Source of the DNA: Mesorhizobium tamadayense
GTDB taxonomy: Bacteria; Pseudomonadota; Alphaproteobacteria; Rhizobiales; Rhizobiaceae
Assembly: GCF_003863365.1 (NCBI RefSeq)
Contig: NZ_RQXT01000001.1
Span: 248,001 to 312,000, forward strand
Direction of reading: 5' to 3'
Length of the DNA: 64,000 nucleotides
The notes under the pieces: model-generated
The model's input: the letters and a program-made list of their open reading frames with translations, nothing else
Told to the model about the DNA's origin: nothing
The model's database searches: none
Part shown: positions 55,156-63,457 of the stretch, in pieces
Layout: each line of letters starts with the position of its first letter
How positions within the stretch are numbered: position 1 is the first letter of the stretch
Translations under genes and position numbers: made by a program

Positions 55156-56649
55156 CTACGCAACATCCAGGCAAAGGTACTTTAGGTCGGTAAAAGCTTC
55201 GAGGCCGTGGCGCGAGCCTTCGCGGCCGATGCCGGACTGCTTGACGCCGCCGAACGGGATCGGCGCGCCGGTGATCTTCACCCGGTTAATCGCGACCATG
55301 CCATAGTCCAGCGCGCGGCCCATGCGCTGCTGGCGAGCACCGTTCTCGGTCACGACATAGGCGACAAGGCCATATTCGGTGGCGTTGGCGCGGGCGACAA
55401 TTTCTGCCTCGTCGTCGAATGGCGTCACGGCAGCGACGGGACCAAACGTTTCCTCATGCATGATCAGCGCATCGTCCTGCACGTCGATCAGCAGCGTCGG
55501 CTGATAGAACAGCGGCCCGGCCGCGTGGCGGTTGCCGCCGGTGAGGCAACGCGCGCCGCGTACGAGCGCGTCGGCCACCTGCTCCTCCACCTTCTTGACC
55601 GCCCGTTCGTGCATCAGCGGCCCGATATCGGTTTCATCGGAAAGCCCGTTGCCGGTCCGCAGCGCCTCGATGCTGCGGGCGAAGGCGGCGCAGAACCGGT
55701 CATAGATCGGCCGCTGCACATGGATGCGGTTGGCGGCGAGGCAATCCTGGCCGGAGGTGGCGAACTTGGCGTCGAGCGCGATCGTCACCGCCTTGTCGAT
55801 ATCGGCATCGTCAAAGACGATCAGCGGTGCATGGCCGCCGAGCTCCATCACCAGCCGCTTCATCGTCGGCGCGCTCTGCGCGGCGATCAGTCGGCCGACC
55901 TCGGTCGAGCCGGTGAAGCTCATGGCGCGCACCCGGGCATCAGCGCACATCGCGCCGACAATCGTCCGCGCATCGCCGGTTACAATGTTGAAGACGCCCG
56001 CCGGCAGCCCGGCGCGCTCGCCAAGCTCGGCCAGCGCCAGCGCCGACAGCGGCGTTTCAGAGGAGGGATGTGCGACGACGGTGCAGCCGGCGGCAAGGGC
56101 GGCGGCGGCCTTGCGGGTGAGCATGGCCGACGGAAAATTCCACGGGGTTACGACGCCGACGACGCCAAGCGGCTCGCGGCGCACCGTCATCTCGGCATTC
56201 GGCAGATGGCTGGTGACGCTTTCGGCGTTGAGGCGTTTTGCTTCCTCGGCATACCACTCGACAAAGGAGGCGGCGTAGTCGATCTCGCCGAGCGATTCCT
56301 TCACCGGCTTGCCCTGTTCCAGCGTCATCAGCAGCGCCAGATCGTCCTTGGCGGCGATGATCAGATCGAACCATTTTCGTAAGATCCTGGAGCGCTCCTG
56401 CGGCAGCACAGCGCGCCAGGCCGGGAAGGCACGGGAGGCAGCACTGATCGCTTGCGTCGTCTGCCCGGCATCGAGCGCGGCGACGAAGGCGACGGTGGCA
56501 CCGGTCGCCGGATCGGTGACTTCAAAACTTTCCGCCGACTCGCTTGCGGTCCAATGGCCGTCGACATAGGCGAGCGCGCGCAGCAGGCGGCGGTCAGTGA
56601 GGCGGTCGAGCGCGTCGTGGTGGTTCGTGCGGGCAAAATGCGCGGACAT
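55156..56649 (-). CDS. ssd: NAD(P)-dependent semialdehyde dehydrogenase (GabD-type, DoeC/Ssd-like)
   Basis: Aldehyde dehydrogenase of 497 residues, with VTPWNFPSAMLTRK, FTGSTEVGRLI, the general-base Glu in MELGGHAPLIVFDD and the catalytic Cys in SGQDCLAANR. Sequence is of the succinate-semialdehyde dehydrogenase type; in ectoine clusters the corresponding gene (ssd/doeC) is thought to oxidise aspartate semialdehyde to aspartate. It is the second gene of the leftward group asnC-ssd-atf-adh, separated from asnC by a palindromic repeat. Confidence 0.87.
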   Translation of the reverse strand: MSAHFARTNHHDALDRLTDRRLLRALAYVDGHWTASESAESFEVTDPATGATVAFVAALDAGQTTQAISAASRAFPAWRAVLPQERSRILRKWFDLIIAAKDDLALLMTLEQGKPVKESLGEIDYAASFVEWYAEEAKRLNAESVTSHLPNAEMTVRREPLGVVGVVTPWNFPSAMLTRKAAAALAAGCTVVAHPSSETPLSALALAELGERAGLPAGVFNIVTGDARTIVGAMCADARVRAMSFTGSTEVGRLIAAQSAPTMKRLVMELGGHAPLIVFDDADIDKAVTIALDAKFATSGQDCLAANRIHVQRPIYDRFCAAFARSIEALRTGNGLSDETDIGPLMHERAVKKVEEQVADALVRGARCLTGGNRHAAGPLFYQPTLLIDVQDDALIMHEETFGPVAAVTPFDDEAEIVARANATEYGLVAYVVTENGARQQRMGRALDYGMVAINRVKITGAPIPFGGVKQSGIGREGSRHGLEAFTDLKYLCLDVA

Positions 56650-56826
56650 CGATTGTCTCCGGTGCCAAGGCGATGTGGAGAGATTAGTCGCGCAACCGAG
56701 ACAGAGAGGCTGTTTCGGGAGCCGCTTGTAGAGAGATTGTCTCTATTGGCCCGCGGGTCCAGATGATCTCTCTGGCTTGCCGGCCGGCGGTGCTACCGAA
56801 CCGTGAACATTGGCCGAGTCCCTCAA

Positions 56827-57014
56827 CTTCGTCATCCTTGGGCGAAGCAGGAGCGTAGCTCCGTCGCGGAGACCCAAGGATCCAATGCCGTAACCTATGG
56901 CCGAAGCGCAGCGGAGCAGAATTCTGCACCGTTGCAACGCCTTAACGTCACGGCATGGATCCTGGGGTCTGCGCCGCGTCGCTTCGCTCCTTGCTCCGCC
57001 CCAGGATGACGAAG
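56827..57014. repeat. 188-bp imperfect palindromic element between asnC and ssd
   Basis: A left arm (56827-56891) and right arm (56950-57014) of about 65 bp each are imperfect reverse complements; both outer ends read CTTCGTCATCCT inward. The internal segment contains GAATTC-like short palindromes. It resembles non-coding palindromic elements scattered in Mesorhizobium genomes and interrupts the asnC-ssd transcript (gap 414 bp). No coding potential. Confidence 0.75.
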
Positions 57015-57063
57015 TGACGGTCGGTTCGGCTCAATCTCCCGGGTAAGCGATCTTAAAGGTCCG

Positions 57064-57555
57064 TCACGATTGCCCCGGCAGCAGATCGGCGACCGGCAAC
57101 ACTGTCTCCTCCTTCACCGTCTTGGTGACGATGTAGGTGAAGTAACGGTCGATGCCGATCTCGCGTTCGAGCAAGGCGTCGACCAGCCGCTGATAGGCGT
57201 CGATGTCGCGCGCCATGACCTTCAACACATAGTCGACGCCGCCGCCCACCGACCAGCAGGCGACGATCTCGGGGATGTCGCGGATGACCCGTTCGAAACG
57301 GTCGAAGTCGGCCTGGCGGTGGCTGGCCAAAGTCACCTCCATCAGCACGGTCGCCACCGGCGCGATCGCGCGCATGGCGATCGCGGCATGGTAGCCGGAA
57401 ACGATGCCGGCCTTCTCCAGCTTGCGCAGCCGCATCCAGCAAGGCGTCGGCGACAGGCCGACCTTCTCGGCCAGCGCCAGCTTGGTGATGCGCCCGTCGC
57501 GCTGGATGGCGTCCAGGATCTTGAGGTCGATCGGGTCGAGTTTCGCTGCCGCCAT
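57064..57555 (-). CDS. Lrp/AsnC-family regulator (DoeX-like)
   Basis: A 163-residue Lrp/AsnC regulator with the N-terminal helix-turn-helix (ITKLALAEKVGLSPTPCWMRLRKL, core AEKVGLSPTPC) and a C-terminal RAM ligand domain (FDRFERVIRDIPEIVACWSVGG). Ectoine loci often carry such an asnC (doeX) beside ssd and atf. It is divergent from enuR with 84 bp between the starts. Confidence 0.88.
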   Translation of the reverse strand: MAAAKLDPIDLKILDAIQRDGRITKLALAEKVGLSPTPCWMRLRKLEKAGIVSGYHAAIAMRAIAPVATVLMEVTLASHRQADFDRFERVIRDIPEIVACWSVGGGVDYVLKVMARDIDAYQRLVDALLEREIGIDRYFTYIVTKTVKEETVLPVADLLPGQS

Positions 57556-57603
57556 GCCGGCTCCCGTTTTCTGTCCGGGACACCATGACGATGCATTATT
57601 TCG

Positions 57604-57646
57604 ATTGTCAATTGCACTGATTTCGATCTCTAATAAGTCATGACAT
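57604..57646. promoter_or_regulatory. Candidate operator in the asnC-enuR divergent promoter
   Basis: ATTGTCAATTG (57604-57614) and a GTCATGAC palindrome (57637-57644), which overlaps the enuR ATG, share the TTGTCA/GTCATGA core found before ehuA. The place suits autoregulation of enuR or repression of both divergent genes. Confidence 0.4.
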
Positions 57647-59025
57647 TATGGCAACCAGATCCTGCGCTCATCCGCCGGCCGGCCTATCTTTCGCTGGCCG
57701 ACCAGTTCGCGCGCGCGATCCATGACGGGCGGCTCGCCAACGGCGCGCGGCTGCCGACGCATCGCCGTCTTGCGGAGGACCTGAAGCTTTCCGTGCAGAC
57801 CGTCAGCCGCGCCTATGAGGAGCTGATCCGCCGCGGTCTGATCTCCGGCGAGGTCGGGCGCGGCAGCTTCGTACAGACGCAGCGCCGCGAGCCGGAGCCG
57901 CCCTACCTTCCGGAACGGCTGGGCGAGGTCATCGACCTCTCCATCCTGAAGCCGGTCTGCGAGCCGATGCATCTGGAGAAGCTGAAGCAGGCGCTGGGCT
58001 GGCTGGCCGAGAATCTGCCGTCGAGCTCGGCGCTGTCGTTCCGGCCGAACATGGTGTTCCCGCGTCATCGCGCGGTAGCCGTCGAGTGGCTGAAGCTCTG
58101 CGGCCTCGAAGCCTCGCCGCAGAACGTCAGCCTCACCAATGGCGCCACCGCCGGCATGACGGTGGCGCTGATGAGTGTGGCGCCGCCCGGCTCGACCGTC
58201 GCCACCGAGGCGATCGGCCACCACACGCTGGTGCCGCTTGCCCGCTATCTCGGCTTCAATCTCGAGGGCCTGCCGATCGATGACAACGGGCTGATCCCGG
58301 AAGCGTTGGACGAAGCCTGCCGGCTTTCCGACATCCGCGCGGTCTTCGTCCAACCTTCGGTGATCAACCCGACGGCGACCTTGATGGACGCCGGCCGGCG
58401 CGAGCAGATCGCGGCGGTGGCGCGCAAGCATGACATTGCCATCATCGAGAACGATGTGCTTGGGCCTCTGGTCGAAGGCCGGCCGCCGGCGGTCGCCGCC
58501 TTCGCGCCCGAGCGGACGCTTTACGTCACCTCATTCACCAAGATCGTCGTGCCAGGGCTGCGCATCGGCTATCTTGCGGTGCCCGACCGCTACGTCGCGG
58601 CCGTCGCCAACCGCCATCTCGTCTCGAACTGGATGGCGACGCCGATGGTGGCGGAGATCGCGACGCGCTGGGTGAACGACGGCACGGCGATGGAGCTGGT
58701 CAACTGGCAGCGCGGCGCGCTGAGACGCCGGCAGGAGATCGCCGCGGAGGTGCTCGCGGGCGTCGACTACCGCGTCCATCGCGACGGTCTGCATCTGTGG
58801 CTTGAACTGCCGGGCGACCGCGCCGAGGAGAGCTTTGTCGCGCAGGCGCGCCTGCGCGGCGTGGCGATCGCGCCGGGCACTTCTTTCCGCATTGCCGACA
58901 CGCCCTGGCATCCGGCCGTGCGCATCTCGCTCGGATCGACCACCGAGGGGGAACTGCGCGCGGGCTTGAGCGTTGTCGCCAAGCTCCTGCTTGGCGATCC
59001 AGAGCATCTTCTGCTCGCCATATGA
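57640..59025 (+). CDS. enuR: MocR-type GntR regulator EnuR (ectoine-responsive)
   Basis: A 461-residue MocR-type regulator. The N-terminal GntR helix-turn-helix (residues about 15-78; LPTHRRLAEDLKLSVQTVSR) is fused to an aminotransferase-like PLP domain with Lys301 in SFTKIVVPGLRIGY. EnuR proteins repress ectoine catabolic genes and respond to ectoine-derived intermediates through PLP. It precedes ehuA on the same strand with 136 bp between them, matching the position of enuR in other ectoine loci. Confidence 0.92.
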   Translation: MTLWQPDPALIRRPAYLSLADQFARAIHDGRLANGARLPTHRRLAEDLKLSVQTVSRAYEELIRRGLISGEVGRGSFVQTQRREPEPPYLPERLGEVIDLSILKPVCEPMHLEKLKQALGWLAENLPSSSALSFRPNMVFPRHRAVAVEWLKLCGLEASPQNVSLTNGATAGMTVALMSVAPPGSTVATEAIGHHTLVPLARYLGFNLEGLPIDDNGLIPEALDEACRLSDIRAVFVQPSVINPTATLMDAGRREQIAAVARKHDIAIIENDVLGPLVEGRPPAVAAFAPERTLYVTSFTKIVVPGLRIGYLAVPDRYVAAVANRHLVSNWMATPMVAEIATRWVNDGTAMELVNWQRGALRRRQEIAAEVLAGVDYRVHRDGLHLWLELPGDRAEESFVAQARLRGVAIAPGTSFRIADTPWHPAVRISLGSTTEGELRAGLSVVAKLLLGDPEHLLLAI

Positions 59026-59073
59026 TGCGCAAGCGGAGCGCAAATTGCCCTGAAATTGTGCTACGCTCGAAAT

Positions 59074-59107
59074 ATTGTCATGATATTATTTTCCTAATTG
59101 ACATGAT
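59074..59107 (+). promoter_or_regulatory. Direct-repeat operator candidate upstream of ehuA
   Basis: ATTGTCATGAT (59074-59084) and ATTGACATGAT (59097-59107) are direct repeats whose starts are 23 bp apart, about two helical turns, as expected for MocR-type operators. The second repeat contains a perfect TTGACA -35-like element. The motif core is shared with the enuR start region. Confidence 0.5.
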
Positions 59108-59161
59108 TTAGCGCGTTTCGCATCGTTAAGGGCATAGGCTTCTCCAAAACGGGGAAATGGA

Positions 59162-59947
59162 TTGCCCGCACCCATCATCAAGGTCGACGCCATTTCGAAG
59201 AGCTTCGGCACCTTCAAGGTGCTGGACGGTCTGTCGATGCAGGTCATGCCGGGCGAGAAGTTGGCGCTGATCGGCCCGTCCGGGTCCGGCAAGACGACGA
59301 TCCTGCGCATCCTGATGACGCTGGAGAAGATCGACGGCGGCCATATCCAGATCGACGGCGAGCAGCTCTACCACATGGAGCGCAACGGCCGGCTGCTGCC
59401 GGCCGACGAGCGCCACCTCGCCAAGATGCGCCAGAAGATCGGCATGGTCTTCCAGCTCTTCAATTTGTTCCCGCACAAATGCGTCATGGACAACGTGACG
59501 CTGGCGCCGATGCTGACCAAGGGGGTCGCGCGCCCTGCTGCCGAGAAGCGGGCGATGGAACTGCTCGACATGGTGGGGCTGGCCGACAAGGCCAAGGCGA
59601 TGCCGGCGCAGCTCTCGGGCGGCCAGAAGCAGCGCGTGGCGATCGCCCGGGCGCTGGCGCTGTCACCCAAGATCATGCTGTTCGACGAGGTGACCTCGGC
59701 GCTCGACCCCGAGCTGGTCGAGGAGGTGCTCAACGTCATGCGCAAGCTCGCCGCCGAGACCGACATGACGATGCTGCTCGTCACCCACGAGATGGGTTTC
59801 GCCCACGACTTCGCCGACCGCGTGCTGTTCTTCGACCGCGGCAGGATCGTCGAGGAAGGCAAGCCCGATGAGATTTTCCGCCATCCCAAGCAGGAGCGAA
59901 CGCAGGGCTTCCTGAAGAAGATCATCGCGGCCGGACATCGCGTCTGA
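59162..59947 (+). CDS. ehuA: Ectoine/hydroxyectoine ABC transporter ATP-binding protein EhuA
   Basis: ATPase of a polar-amino-acid-type importer. Walker [10 protein letters not shown], signature [15 protein letters not shown], Walker [12 protein letters not shown] and switch His in [18 protein letters not shown] 59162 (about 9 bases after GGGG) gives 261 residues and a family-like N-terminus. It is the first gene of ehuABCD-eutAB and is followed by a tandem repeat before ehuB. Confidence 0.9.
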   Translation: MPAPIIKVDAISKSFGTFKVLDGLSMQVMPGEKLALIGPSGSGKTTILRILMTLEKIDGGHIQIDGEQLYHMERNGRLLPADERHLAKMRQKIGMVFQLFNLFPHKCVMDNVTLAPMLTKGVARPAAEKRAMELLDMVGLADKAKAMPAQLSGGQKQRVAIARALALSPKIMLFDEVTSALDPELVEEVLNVMRKLAAETDMTMLLVTHEMGFAHDFADRVLFFDRGRIVEEGKPDEIFRHPKQERTQGFLKKIIAAGHRV

Positions 59948-59959
59948 CCGCAATGCAAC

Positions 59960-60040
59960 GGGCGATAAAGTCGTCCCAGGGGCGACAGAGTCGTCCTCAT
60001 GGCCGACAGAGTCGTCCCGAGGGCGATGAAGTCGTCCCTC
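59960..60040. repeat. Four-copy 20-21 bp tandem repeat between ehuA and ehuB
   Basis: Units begin at 59961, 59981, 60002 and 60022; each carries the core GCGAYARAGTCGTCC with small changes. Each unit can fold as a short stem (GGGCGAC with GTCGTCC, loop of about three bases). There is no coding role. Similar stem-loops upstream of a binding-protein gene often stabilise that message. Confidence 0.75.
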
Positions 60041-60103
60041 AAGAGGCGGCGAGAGCCGCCTGAACAGAGCAAACCAAGAAGAGAAACTAAGGAGTTGGGA
60101 ACG

Positions 60104-60955
60104 ATGAAGAAACTTGGCATCCTGGCTGGCGTTGCCGGTCTCGGAGTAAGCGCAATGCTGCTCGCCTCCGGCGCGCGTTCGGCCGACGACGCAAAGCTGG
60201 AAGAGCTCAAGGCGCAGGGCTTCGCCCGCGTCGCCATTGCCAACGAGCCGCCCTACACGGCGGTGGCCGCCGACGGCAAGGTCTCGGGCGCGGCGCCGGA
60301 CGTGGCGCGCGAGATCTTCAAGCGCCTCGGCGTCAACGACATCGTCGCCTCCATCTCCGAATATGGCGCCATGATCCCCGGCCTGCAGGCCGGCCGCTTC
60401 GACGTCGTCACCGCCGGCCTGTTCATGAAGCCGGAGCGCTGCGCGGCGGTCGCCTACTCCGAGCCGGTGCTGTGCGATGCCGAGGCGATGCTGGTGAAGA
60501 AGGGCAATCCGAAAGGCTTCAAGAGCTATGAGGACATCGCCAAGGACGCCTCCGCCACCGTCGGCGCGCCGGGCGGCGGCACCGAGGAGAAGCTGGCTCT
60601 CACCGCCGGCGTGCCGCGCGACCGCGTCATCGTCGTGCCGGACGGCCAGAGCGGCCTGAAGATGGTGCAGGACGGCCGCATCGACGCCTATTCGCTGCCG
60701 GTGCTCTCGATCAACGACCTCATCAAGAAGGCCAACGACCCGAACCTCGAAGTGATCGCCCCGGTGCAGGGCGCGCCCGTCTATTGCGACGGCGCCGCCT
60801 TCAAGAAGGGCGACGAGGCGCTGCGCGATGCTTATGATGTCGAGCTCGCCAAGATGAAGAAGTCCGGCGAGTTCGCCAAGATCATCGAGCCCTATGGCTT
60901 CTCGGCCAAGGCGGCGATGTCGACGACGCGCGAGAAGCTCTGCGCGGCGAAGTAG
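60104..60955 (+). CDS. ehuB: Ectoine/hydroxyectoine-binding periplasmic protein EhuB
   Basis: Family 3 solute-binding protein of 283 residues with a signal peptide (about 1-28, ending ARSAD) and a ligand-binding core that includes ANEPPYTAVAADGKVSGAAPDV. High-affinity ectoine uptake by EhuB-CD-A is known in Sinorhizobium. The start ATG 60104 follows AGGAG by 10 bases; a frame open upstream through the tandem repeat is not coding. It is bounded by structured elements on both sides. Confidence 0.9.
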   Translation: MKKLGILAGVAGLGVSAMLLASGARSADDAKLEELKAQGFARVAIANEPPYTAVAADGKVSGAAPDVAREIFKRLGVNDIVASISEYGAMIPGLQAGRFDVVTAGLFMKPERCAAVAYSEPVLCDAEAMLVKKGNPKGFKSYEDIAKDASATVGAPGGGTEEKLALTAGVPRDRVIVVPDGQSGLKMVQDGRIDAYSLPVLSINDLIKKANDPNLEVIAPVQGAPVYCDGAAFKKGDEALRDAYDVELAKMKKSGEFAKIIEPYGFSAKAAMSTTREKLCAAK

Positions 60956-60969
60956 GGCGCGACATCTTC

Positions 60970-61140
60970 GTTCTCCCCGTTCTACGGGGAGAACGTGTCA
61001 CGAAGTGACGGATGAGGGGCAGCGCCATACCTTCGAGCGCCATACCTTCGTAAGTTCGCGCTGCCTGCCCGTCCTTCGCAGCAGCTGCGCTGCAGCTACG
61101 GAGGGTGGACCGGCATCTTCTCCCCGTGAACGGGGAGAAG
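60970..61140. repeat. Hairpin-bounded intergenic element between ehuB and ehuC
   Basis: The left end is GTTCTCCCCGT/ACGGGGAGAAC (11-bp perfect stem, 60970-60994) and the right end is CTTCTCCCCGT/ACGGGGAGAAG (61117-61140), both with the same core. Between them a 15-bp unit AGCGCCATACCTTCG is tandemly duplicated at 61021-61050. The element is a type common in Rhizobiales intergenic DNA and lies within the transport operon. Confidence 0.75.
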
Positions 61141-61173
61141 GAGCCAAAACCAAACGTAGGAACTTCTGATTCA

Positions 61174-61833
61174 ATGACCCAGTGGTCCGGCTATCTCGGC
61201 CTGATATTGCAGGGAGCGCTTGTCACCATCGAGCTGACGCTGATGGGATCGGTGCTCGCGCTGATCATGGCCTTCCTCGCCGGCATTGGCCGCGTGTCGC
61301 GCTTCTTCGTCATCCGGGCGCTCGCCACGACCTATATCGAGTTCTTCCGCGGCACCTCGATCTTCGTTCAGCTGTTCTGGGCCTATTTCGTGCTGCCTTT
61401 CGCCGGCCTGTCTCTGACGCCGCTGCAGGCCGGCGTGCTGGCGCTCGGCCTCAATGTCGGCGCCTATGCGGCGGAAGTGGTGCGCGGCGCCATCCTGTCG
61501 ATCGGCCGCGAGCAATACGAGGCCTGCACGGCGCTCAACCTCGGCCGCTGGCAAGGCATGCGCCACGTCATCCTGCCGCAGGCGCTGCTGGTCATGCTGC
61601 CGACCTTCGGCAACAACGCCATCGAGCTGCTCAAGGCGACGTCGGTCGTGTCGCTGATCTCGCTCGCCGATCTCACCTTCCAGGCGCAGGTGGTGCGCTC
61701 GCAGACCGGCAGCACGCTGATGCCCTTCGTTTCCGTGCTCGTCATCTATTTCGGGCTCGCGCTGATCATCTCCTGGGGCATCCGCTCGCTGGAGCGCCGC
61801 ATGGCGCGCGGCCTCGATGGAGTGCGTGTCTGA
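61174..61833 (+). CDS. ehuC: Ectoine ABC transporter permease EhuC
   Basis: A 219-residue permease of the amino-acid (HisM/GlnP) family, with about five membrane segments and the family motifs TYIEFFRGTSIFVQLFW and the coupling loop EACTALNLGRWQGMRHVILPQA. I choose ATG 61174; a longer frame begins inside the upstream repeat. It overlaps ehuD by one base (TGATG). Confidence 0.92.
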   Translation: MTQWSGYLGLILQGALVTIELTLMGSVLALIMAFLAGIGRVSRFFVIRALATTYIEFFRGTSIFVQLFWAYFVLPFAGLSLTPLQAGVLALGLNVGAYAAEVVRGAILSIGREQYEACTALNLGRWQGMRHVILPQALLVMLPTFGNNAIELLKATSVVSLISLADLTFQAQVVRSQTGSTLMPFVSVLVIYFGLALIISWGIRSLERRMARGLDGVRV

Positions 61834-62492
61834 TGGAGTGGGATTGGAACTTTGTCCGCGAGATCATGCCGACACTGATCCAGGGCGTGAAGATCACGAT
61901 CCTGGCGACGGTGCTCGGCTCGGTCCTGGCGGCGATCGTCGGCCTGGCGATAGCGCTGGCGCGGCGTTCGCCGAACCGGGCCGTGTCGCGCAGCGTCGGC
62001 TGGTTCGCCGAGTTCATCCGCGGCACGCCGCTTTTGGTGCAGCTCTACTTCATCTTCTACGTGCTGCCCGATTTCGGTATCCTGTTGCCGCCGCTGGTGG
62101 CGGGTGTCATCGGGCTTGGCCTGCACTACGGCACCTATACGGCCGAGGTCTATCGCGCCGGCATCGACAATGTGCCGCGCGGCCAGTGGGAGGCGGCCAA
62201 GGCCTGCAATCTGAGCGGCTACAATAGCTGGACGTATATCATCCTGCCGCAGGCGATCCCGCCGATGATCCCGGCCTTGGCCAACTACTTGATCGCCATG
62301 TTCAAGGAAACGCCGCTGCTTTCTGCGATCACCGTGCTGGAGCTGATGAACCAGGCCAAGAGCGTCGCCAACACCTATTACCGCTACATCGAGCCGATGA
62401 CGCTGGTCGGCGCCTTCTTCCTCGTCATCAGCCTCTGCTCCGTCGTACTCTTGCGCTGGCTGGAGCACCGCTACGGCAGGATCGAGAGATGA
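61833..62492 (+). CDS. ehuD: Ectoine ABC transporter permease EhuD
   Basis: Second permease, 219 residues, with AEFIRGTPLLVQLYFIFY and the coupling loop EAAKACNLSGYNSWTYIILPQA. The two permeases form the translocation pore. ATG 61833 overlaps the ehuC stop, and its stop overlaps the eutA start by 4 bp; a longer open frame through ehuC is not coding. Confidence 0.92.
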   Translation: MEWDWNFVREIMPTLIQGVKITILATVLGSVLAAIVGLAIALARRSPNRAVSRSVGWFAEFIRGTPLLVQLYFIFYVLPDFGILLPPLVAGVIGLGLHYGTYTAEVYRAGIDNVPRGQWEAAKACNLSGYNSWTYIILPQAIPPMIPALANYLIAMFKETPLLSAITVLELMNQAKSVANTYYRYIEPMTLVGAFFLVISLCSVVLLRWLEHRYGRIER

Positions 62493-63274
62493 AAGTCATG
62501 AGACAGTTGCCCGAAATCCAGCTGGCATCGCGCCGGCCCGCCCTCGATGCGCGTCCGCTCGAAAAACGCGTCGGTCTGATCGCTTTAGCCACCGACCATA
62601 CCAGCGAGGTCGATTTCCGCCGCATGGTGGCGAGCGAGCGGATCGGCGTCTATGTCGCGCGCATCCCCTATGCCAATCCGACGACGCCGGAGAATTTGCG
62701 CAAGATGCAGCCGCAGCTTTCGGCGGGCGCGGCGCTCATCCTGCCGGACGAGCCGCTGGACGCCGTCTGCTACTCCTGCACGTCGGCCTCGGTGGTGATC
62801 GGCGATGCCGAGGTCGAGGCAGCGATACAGGCGGCCAAACCGAATGTTTCTGTGGTCACGCCGCCCATGGCCGGCGTGCGCGGCTTGAACGCTTTTGGGG
62901 CGAAGCGGATCAGCATTCTCACGCCTTACACCGTCGAGACCAGCCGGCCGATGGCAACCTATTTCGCCGCGTATGGCTTCGACATCGAGAGCTTCACCTG
63001 CCTCGGTTTCGAGGACGACCGCGAGATGGCGCGGATCGCGCCGGCCTCTCTCATCGAGCTGGCGCGCCAGGCAACGCACGTGCAGGCCGAAGCGCTGTTC
63101 GTCTCATGCACGGCGCTGCGCGCGGCGCTTGCGGTTCCCGGCATGGAAGAGGCGATCGGCCGCCCGGTCGTCACCAGCAACCAGGCCAGCGCCTGGAATT
63201 GCCTGCGGCTCTGTGGCGACGACATACCGAGGCCGCAGTTCGGCCGGCTGATGACGAAGCTGTTGGTGCAGTAA
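62489..63274 (+). CDS. eutA: Ectoine utilisation protein EutA (maleate isomerase/Asp-Glu racemase superfamily)
   Basis: A 261-residue protein with paired cysteine motifs CYSCTSAS (Cys94 and Cys97) and FVSCTAL (Cys207), as in arylmalonate decarboxylase/maleate isomerase relatives. EutA acts early in hydroxyectoine degradation (proposed isomerisation step) before EutB. It overlaps ehuD, so uptake and breakdown are coupled. The following gene is separated by a long inverted repeat. Confidence 0.88.
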   Translation: MKVMRQLPEIQLASRRPALDARPLEKRVGLIALATDHTSEVDFRRMVASERIGVYVARIPYANPTTPENLRKMQPQLSAGAALILPDEPLDAVCYSCTSASVVIGDAEVEAAIQAAKPNVSVVTPPMAGVRGLNAFGAKRISILTPYTVETSRPMATYFAAYGFDIESFTCLGFEDDREMARIAPASLIELARQATHVQAEALFVSCTALRAALAVPGMEEAIGRPVVTSNQASAWNCLRLCGDDIPRPQFGRLMTKLLVQ

Positions 63275-63297
63275 GATTATGCCCCGTATTCACGAGC

Positions 63298-63452
63298 GAC
63301 CCCCTCTGGCCTGCCGGCCATCTCCCCCTCAAGGGGGGAGATCAGCAGCTTCGGCGCCGCCGCTCGTCCTGCGACGTCAACGATTGGCGAAAGCGTGGCA
63401 GCAGCGAATCTCCCCCCTTGAGGGGGAGATGGCCGGCAGGCCAGAAGGGGTC
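63298..63452. repeat. 45-bp near-perfect inverted repeat between eutA and eutB
   Basis: The left arm 63298-63342 and right arm 63408-63452 are reverse complements at 44 of 45 positions, separated by 65 bp. Each arm contains a CTCCCCCTCAAGGGGGGAG-like sub-palindrome. It resembles Mesorhizobium repeat palindromes. The right arm ends 5 bp before the eutB ATG and contains its AAGGGG ribosome site. Confidence 0.85.
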
Positions 63453-63457
63453 CTCCG

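Noticed and set aside
59960..60040. CRISPR array
   Set aside because: The units are contiguous 20-21 bp repeats with no unique spacers and no cas genes are near.
56827..63452. Insertion sequence remnants in the ectoine region
   Set aside because: The palindromic elements have no transposase fragment and no visible target duplications; they are listed as repeats only.
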